From Agelaius tricolor (Eukaryota; Chordata; Aves; Passeriformes; Icteridae): 64,000 nucleotides of DNA. Positions within the stretch are counted from its first letter, which is position 1, and each line of letters starts with the position of its first letter. The position numbers and the translations under genes are program-made. Below, one piece after another: positions 61,701-64,000 of the stretch. The notes beneath the pieces are model-generated. The model had not been told where the DNA came from, did no database searches, and saw only the letters and a list, made by a program, of their open reading frames with translations. The DNA is taken from contig JALJCS010000024.1 of assembly GCA_023055355.1 (NCBI GenBank), positions 10,307,501 to 10,371,500 of the forward strand, in the 5' to 3' direction.

Positions 61701-63137
61701 AACAGGTGAGAACAGTGTGAGATCAGTGTGGGGATGTGGAAGGGCATCCTGGGGGTGCCTGTGGCATCTGGCATTGGCTGCACATCTGGGTCTGTAGCTT
61801 CTTCACAGGTGCAACAGCAGTGTACACTTTTCCTGTCTGCATGGACCAGTGGACTTGAAGCTAATTGTTTGGGCAGCAGTTGGATAAATAGGTCTTTTTC
61901 ACATACATCTGTGTATTTCTGTTGCTGTTGTGAAAATTATGGGAATTTCTGGAAAAGACACTTCTACATTGTTTTGCCTGTTTACAAAAATAAAGTTCCT
62001 GAATTAGATGGCCTTTCTTGGCAAGAAATTTGGCATGATTTATATTTTCTGTTTGCAAAATATTTAAGTGTATGCAGACAGTTTGGTGTTATTTCCCAAA
62101 ATCTAAATATGTGGAAGATGAGGCTTACTCAAAGTTAGAGAAATATTTCCAACAAGAAGTCTATCTGCCTATTGAGTCTAGCACTTTATAAAGAACCCTT
62201 TGAGGGGTGTTTAATTCCTTCAGTAAAGTGTAAAAGCTTTGGAATTATAAATTGTTTTCAGTTCTTATAAAGGATGGGGGCCAAAAATGTTTCCTGTACT
62301 AGTTGTGTCTGATGCCATCTTAAAAAGGAGGACTTGCCCTTGCTTTGTTTTGGTTCAATTATGTTTTCTAAACATGTAAACTAGGCTGGGTTAATTGAGC
62401 TAGGAATTAGCCTAGTTCAAAGCCTTAATAGTTTCTAAAGTACTAAAGGAGGGAAATGACTTTGCAAAACCTTACAGTTGAACAGATGTTATCATTTCCC
62501 CAAGAGTACATATACTTAGTTGGTATTCTTGTAAAGAAATAGAAAGGTCAAGAGTAATTTGATTACATGGAACAGTGCTTCTTAATATTATCATGGTTCA
62601 TTTGTGATTCACAGACTGTGTGTTGAAAACAATGTAGATCTTAAATTAATATTCTTTGTTCATTTTTAACTGTGCTGAGGAGACAACATATCAGTTAAAA
62701 TCTTCTCTTATTGTCACTGCTGAAGCTTGTTTAAAATCAAATTTATATGCTATGAGTTTTCATGGAAAGGATGAATATATAATTCTACTTGAAAGAAATT
62801 TTTTAAAAAATTCTAACTTTGTCTGAATGTCCAAAATGAATGTTCTGAATCAATAGGCAGCACCTTAATTTCAGATGTACTTTCTCAGTGAAAGTCATAT
62901 TTTCCAAGTTTTTGATTATTTGGTAGATGTGCTAATAATACCAAGTAATAATTTTAACATTAGCATCCTCATATACCTCTTACAAATAAAGCATTTTTGC
63001 TCATCTTGTTCCAGCAGCATTCTAAAATGGGAAAAACAGGATCCAGGAATAAACATAAGTTAGATATTCTGAAGAAATCTTTACAGGACAAAATTTTAAT
63101 TTATGAAGACTCAGTGAAAGGTGAAAATTTGAGTAGG
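14592..63137 (+). CDS. EVC2: EVC2 (limbin), exons 1-15 (3' part of gene beyond right edge)
   Basis: EVC2 is the transmembrane partner of EVC at the ciliary base, required to localise the complex and to relay Smoothened activity in Hedgehog signalling (family knowledge). Fifteen plus-strand exons were placed: 14592-14739, 23962-24122, 24649-24714, 28508-28694, 30378-30487, 31586-31648, 35664-35798, 37254-37405, 46651-46975, 49473-49712, 51149-51324, 57430-57589, 58076-58533, 61501-61705 and 63015-63137. They total 2,709 nt, 903 codons, against about 1,300 residues in human. Domains: signal peptide (1-19), ectodomain with about six N-glycosylation sequons (104-245), transmembrane helix (about 251-276), then a long Glu/Lys/Gln-rich coiled-coil tail. 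The C-terminal third, including the ciliary-targeting end, is outside the window. The exon 1 to exon 2 link is the least certain junction. Confidence 0.95.
14928..15395 (+). mobile_element. CR1 LINE 3' fragment
   Basis: The + strand runs through the familiar CR1 3' landmarks: gggtccagcagagggcca, gagctgggcctgtttattct, aagactgagaggggatctca, tcaagaggatggtgcca, and the terminal gattgggctggatgatctcc. The 5' end is truncated, as usual for CR1. It lies only about 190 bp downstream of EVC2 exon 1. Divergence is moderate, with many substitutions. Confidence 0.88.
17169..17216. repeat. 24-bp tandem duplication
   Basis: Two adjacent units beginning gttaaagactg, 21 of 24 positions identical. Confidence 0.8.
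17277..17307. repeat. 31-bp direct repeat, copy 1
   Basis: Copy of the segment at 17773-17803, 30 of 31 identical. The first bases are agcttgtttttttccag. Flanks of the two copies differ. Confidence 0.85.
17773..17803. repeat. 31-bp direct repeat, copy 2
   Basis: Second copy, offset by 496 bp, with one A/G difference. Confidence 0.85.
17968..18552 (+). mobile_element. CR1 LINE 3' fragment
   Basis: Recognisable CR1 order: ggccagcaggacgaggga, gaactggacactgg, ggcaacaaagttggtgaagg, ttaacctggagaggag, caaaatggcctcaggttgtg, ggatattaggagaaatgtc, and the 3' end with tgattctgtga near 18535-18546. It is older and more diverged than the copy at 14928. Confidence 0.88.
23962..24122 (+). CDS. EVC2: EVC2 exon 2
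   Basis: 161 nt, starting in phase 1 and ending in phase 0 (residues 50-103). It encodes [20 protein letters not shown] followed by FKRES, nearly identical in pattern to human EVC2. The acceptor ttggttttcagcag is a NAGNAG. The donor is gtcagt. Confidence 0.94.
24123..24648 (+). other. EVC2: EVC2 intron 2
   Basis: Short intron; nothing further seen. Confidence 0.85.
24649..24714 (+). CDS. EVC2: EVC2 exon 3
   Basis: 22 codons, phase 0/0 (residues 104-125), [20 protein letters not shown] plus GM. The FQKC/LQKC match to human, the acceptor cttcctccatag and the donor gtaagt support it. It contains one N-T-S sequon. Confidence 0.9.
24715..28507 (+). other. EVC2: EVC2 intron 3
   Basis: Contains a short GA run near 25444-25458 and a diverged 16-bp repeat pair at 27284-27328. 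No exon or mobile element recognised. Confidence 0.85.
27284..27328. repeat. 16-bp direct repeat pair
   Basis: acatgcattaatacat occurs at 27284-27299 and 27313-27328, with further partial atacatgca copies between them. Locally duplicated and partly self-complementary through atgcat. Confidence 0.75.
28508..28694 (+). CDS. EVC2: EVC2 exon 4: glycosylation-rich ectodomain
   Basis: 187 nt, starting in phase 0 and ending in phase 1 (residues 126-188). It contains [29 protein letters not shown] and KSFLQG, homologous to the human ectodomain. Four sequons (NNT, NIT, NIT, NKT) fit a lumenal or extracellular location. The acceptor is ctgatttcag and the donor gtaaca. Confidence 0.93.
28695..30377 (+). 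other. EVC2: EVC2 intron 4
   Basis: Contains the (TTTA)n microsatellite at 28760-28792. Nothing else recognised. Confidence 0.85.
28760..28792. repeat. (TTTA)n microsatellite
   Basis: Eight perfect tetranucleotide units followed by related ttaattaatta sequence, 65 bp downstream of the EVC2 exon 4 donor. Likely polymorphic. Confidence 0.92.
30378..30487 (+). CDS. EVC2: EVC2 exon 5
   Basis: 110 nt, starting in phase 1 and ending in phase 0 (residues 188-224). It encodes [16 protein letters not shown] and [12 protein letters not shown]. The LPA(Q/K)LTF motif is conserved with human. The acceptor is gttttaatag and the donor gtattt. Confidence 0.93.
30488..31585 (+). other. EVC2: EVC2 intron 5
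   Basis: No supported feature beyond the T-rich acceptor region. Confidence 0.85.
31586..31648 (+). CDS. EVC2: EVC2 exon 6
   Basis: 21 codons, phase 0/0 (residues 225-245), [20 protein letters not shown] plus K. It has one N-K-T sequon and matches the end of the human ectodomain. The acceptor is tatctctctcag and the donor gtaaat. Confidence 0.9.
31649..35663 (+). other. EVC2: EVC2 intron 6
   Basis: Contains the LTR-like, promoter-like segment at about 32440-32700. Otherwise nothing recognised. Confidence 0.8.
32440..32700 (+). mobile_element. Possible solo LTR-like repeat with CCAAT and TATA boxes
   Basis: A GC-richer block in AT-rich intron with a CCAAT at 32532-32536 and TATAAAAG at 32551-32558. 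The spacing and order are like a retroviral LTR U3 region. I could not define TG...CA ends or a target duplication, so LTR identity and limits are guesses. No retroviral coding sequence is present. Confidence 0.3.
35664..35798 (+). CDS. EVC2: EVC2 exon 7: transmembrane helix
   Basis: 45 codons, phase 0/0 (residues 246-290). The hydrophobic stretch [20 protein letters not shown] (within 251-276) is the single transmembrane helix, followed by basic and Cys residues (KWSCCSK) typical of a cytosolic boundary. The acceptor is ttttaatttcag and the donor gtgagt. Confidence 0.94.
35799..37253 (+). other. EVC2: EVC2 intron 7
   Basis: No supported feature apart from the T-rich tract before exon 8. Confidence 0.85.
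37254..37405 (+). CDS. EVC2: EVC2 exon 8
   Basis: 152 nt, starting in phase 0 and ending in phase 2 (residues 291-341). It contains [20 protein letters not shown], almost the same as the human juxtamembrane block. The acceptor has a long T tract ending ttttag and the donor is gtaaga. Confidence 0.96.
37406..46650 (+). other. EVC2: EVC2 intron 8
   Basis: 9.2 kb. It contains a minus-strand CR1 end at 39938-40085 and an exon-like segment at 46133-46190. Nothing else recognised. Confidence 0.8.
39938..40085 (-). mobile_element. CR1 LINE 3' end, reversed
   Basis: Starts with cagaatcatagaatc, the reverse of the CR1 terminal repeat, then ggattggaagtgacctta, gatcctctagtcccaac, and ttatccagcctggctttgaa. 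This is the classic avian CR1 3' end in inverse orientation. Confidence 0.9.
46651..46975 (+). CDS. EVC2: EVC2 exon 9: start of coiled coil
   Basis: 325 nt; the first base completes codon 341 (GA|T) and the exon ends in phase 0 (residues 341-449). It carries [36 protein letters not shown] and [12 protein letters not shown], very close to human EVC2. The acceptor is cctttgcacag and the donor gtaaat. Confidence 0.97.
46976..49472 (+). other. EVC2: EVC2 intron 9
   Basis: No supported feature seen. Confidence 0.85.
49473..49712 (+). CDS. EVC2: EVC2 exon 10
   Basis: 80 codons, phase 0/0 (residues 450-529). It contains [28 protein letters not shown] and [20 protein letters not shown], conserved coiled-coil sequence. 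The acceptor is ccttttctgcag and the donor gtaata. Confidence 0.97.
49713..51148 (+). other. EVC2: EVC2 intron 10
   Basis: No supported feature seen. Confidence 0.85.
51149..51324 (+). CDS. EVC2: EVC2 exon 11
   Basis: 176 nt, starting in phase 0 and ending in phase 2 (residues 530-588). It contains [20 protein letters not shown] and [10 protein letters not shown], conserved with human. The acceptor is ctttcctgtag and the donor gtaaag. Confidence 0.97.
54184..54388 (-). other. Possible antisense terminal exon, unidentified
   Basis: Minus-strand segment after an acceptor ending cattttag. It reads 67 codons (including [20 protein letters not shown] and [20 protein letters not shown]) to a TAA at 54186-54184. 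The composition looks protein-like, but no family is recognised and the link to other segments is unproven. Confidence 0.2.
56317..56543 (-). other. Exon-like open segment, antisense to EVC2, unidentified
   Basis: On the minus strand, 227 nt lie between an acceptor (ctattaagcacag) and a consensus donor (gtaagc). They read through 75 codons without a stop, containing [20 protein letters not shown] and then [10 protein letters not shown] do not recognise a family. It may be an exon of an unknown nested gene, a duplicated exon remnant or chance. An open frame of this length is not rare here. Confidence 0.25.
57430..57589 (+). CDS. EVC2: EVC2 exon 12
   Basis: 160 nt; the first base completes an Arg codon (AG|A) and the exon ends in phase 0 (residues 588-641). 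It contains [20 protein letters not shown] and [14 protein letters not shown], a near match to human. The acceptor is ctgttattacag and the donor gtaatt. Confidence 0.97.
57590..58075 (+). other. EVC2: EVC2 intron 12
   Basis: Short intron; nothing further seen. Confidence 0.88.
58076..58533 (+). CDS. EVC2: EVC2 exon 13, ending at a GC donor
   Basis: 458 nt, starting in phase 0 and ending in phase 2 (residues 642-794), the largest exon here. It encodes a Glu/Lys/Leu-rich coiled coil, including [19 protein letters not shown] and RSWEQSIFM. The only junction that keeps the frame into exon 14 is ATTCAT|gcaagt, so the following intron is GC-AG. No GT donor in the area gives an open frame. Confidence 0.94.
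58534..61500 (+). other. EVC2: EVC2 intron 13, GC-AG type
   Basis: Starts gcaagt and ends ttttttttaacag. It contains a GC-richer stretch at about 59000-59330 that I cannot assign. No other feature seen. Confidence 0.88.
61501..61705 (+). CDS. EVC2: EVC2 exon 14
   Basis: 205 nt, starting in phase 2 and ending in phase 0 (residues 794-862). It contains [20 protein letters not shown] and [13 protein letters not shown], matching the human [13 protein letters not shown] and LPKIRAR blocks. The acceptor is ttttttttaacag and the donor gtgaga. Confidence 0.96.
61706..63014 (+). other. EVC2: EVC2 intron 14
   Basis: No supported feature seen. Confidence 0.85.
63015..63137 (+). CDS. EVC2: EVC2 exon 15 (last EVC2 exon in window)
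   Basis: 41 codons, phase 0/0 (residues 863-903). It is Lys-rich, with [20 protein letters not shown] and KILIYED, matching the basic KSKGELLKKCIEDKI region of human. The acceptor ttccagcag is a NAGNAG, so one Gln may be optional. The donor is gtaagt. Confidence 0.9.
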
Positions 63138-64000
63138 GTAAGTACAGTCTTTTCTGGACTGAGGTCAAAACTTAGATCTTTAGTAATTCAAGACAGTATT
63201 CTATCAATGTAAGAACCAGAGGAAAAAGGTGTAAGGTATAGTGGCATGATGCATCTCCCTACTATTGCCTGCCTTTATCAAGATGTTGCATTTCACACTT
63301 AATAGTTTTTCCTTTTTAATTTTTGCATCCTAGTTACAGAACTGGTTTCATGTCTCACTCTTTTTTCTTCCAATGGTTCTGGGGCTTGGTGTGTGCAAGA
63401 TTGCAAGGCTCCCCTCGATCCTGTGGTTTTATAGGAACACTTTCAAAACATGGAAGGTGCTTCAATGCATGCTTCAGCTCAGCAGCATTTATTTCCTGGA
63501 CATCTGCTAATGCTGCTGAAAATCCAAAAATGGATTCTTAGATCCAAAAGCTTTTTGGGTAGGGTCTGAGTTTATTTATACAGAACTAATTGAAAGGAGG
63601 TCTTGATTCTGGTGGGTACCTTTTAAAAACACACAGCCCCAGTCTAAAGTTAATCCTTGAGAAATGAGTGGGGCCAACCTTAATATGGGATTTTGAAGGC
63701 TTTTTACTGCCCTGCTAGTAGATGTTGCAAGAGATCTTTCACATGTGTATGATATGGATAATATCAGGTTTGCATGTCAGGACAACATTGCAATGATAAG
63801 TTTGTTAAACACAGGTGGTGCACAGCTGTAGAAACTATGCATGACAAGCAGGTGTTGTTGGCAATTAAAATTGGTAGATAAAAAAATAGTGCTTGGGCAA
63901 GACTGCAACAAGAAGGCAAGTATGTTCTAGCACTCTTCAAGAGTTTAATAACTGTGGTCTGAGAATGTTCTAATCCTTTAACAGAGGCATTGTAATTTTG
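63138..64000 (+). other. EVC2: EVC2 intron 15, partial
   Basis: I see no exon matching the next part of EVC2, so the gene continues off the right edge. Confidence 0.8.

Noticed and set aside
1..64000. tRNA genes, rRNA, CRISPR arrays, bacterial-type operons or ribosome binding sites
   Set aside because: No tRNA B-box with matching cloverleaf, no array of spaced repeats, and the DNA is clearly vertebrate with spliced genes.

Overview
This window looks like avian nuclear DNA: an AT-rich background with one sharp CpG island and old CR1 retrotransposon 3' ends of the kind typical of birds. CR1 also occurs in other sauropsids, so 'bird' is an inference and the species cannot be named. Only two genes are well supported. 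They are the linked ciliary genes EVC (minus strand, left) and EVC2/limbin (plus strand, right), arranged head to head.

Layout. Positions 1-14,385 hold EVC exons 1 to 8, read right to left (358 codons, all junctions in frame). The remaining exons lie off the left edge. Positions about 13,980-14,930 are the CpG island that contains both start codons. The ATGs lie 206 bp apart, which implies a shared divergent promoter. Positions 14,592-63,137 hold 15 EVC2 exons (903 codons with the frame-compatible exon 1 donor). The rest of EVC2 lies off the right edge. Everything else is intron, with three CR1 fragments, one LTR-like segment carrying CCAAT and TATA motifs, and several short tandem repeats.

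How the genes work together. Known biology: EVC and EVC2 are membrane-anchored partners. They form a complex at the base of the primary cilium, bind Smoothened and promote Hedgehog signalling. Loss of either in humans causes Ellis-van Creveld syndrome. In the sequence, EVC has one N-terminal membrane segment. EVC2 has a signal peptide, an ectodomain rich in N-glycosylation sequons, one transmembrane helix and a long charged coiled-coil tail. The shared promoter fits co-expression of complex partners.

Unusual points. EVC2 has a GC-AG intron (58,534-61,500). The best-looking donor of EVC2 exon 1 is out of frame with the next exon, while a second donor 28 bp on is in frame. Two acceptors are NAGNAG-type. 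An RFX X-box-like palindrome lies beside the CpG island. Several unassigned exon-like segments with good splice signals lie inside EVC2 introns: plus strand at 15,537 and 46,133, and minus strand at 54,184, 55,230 and 56,317. These are inferences needing transcript evidence. I found no wholly new biological system that I could support. Gene names rest on remembered similarity to human EVC and EVC2; no database search was run.
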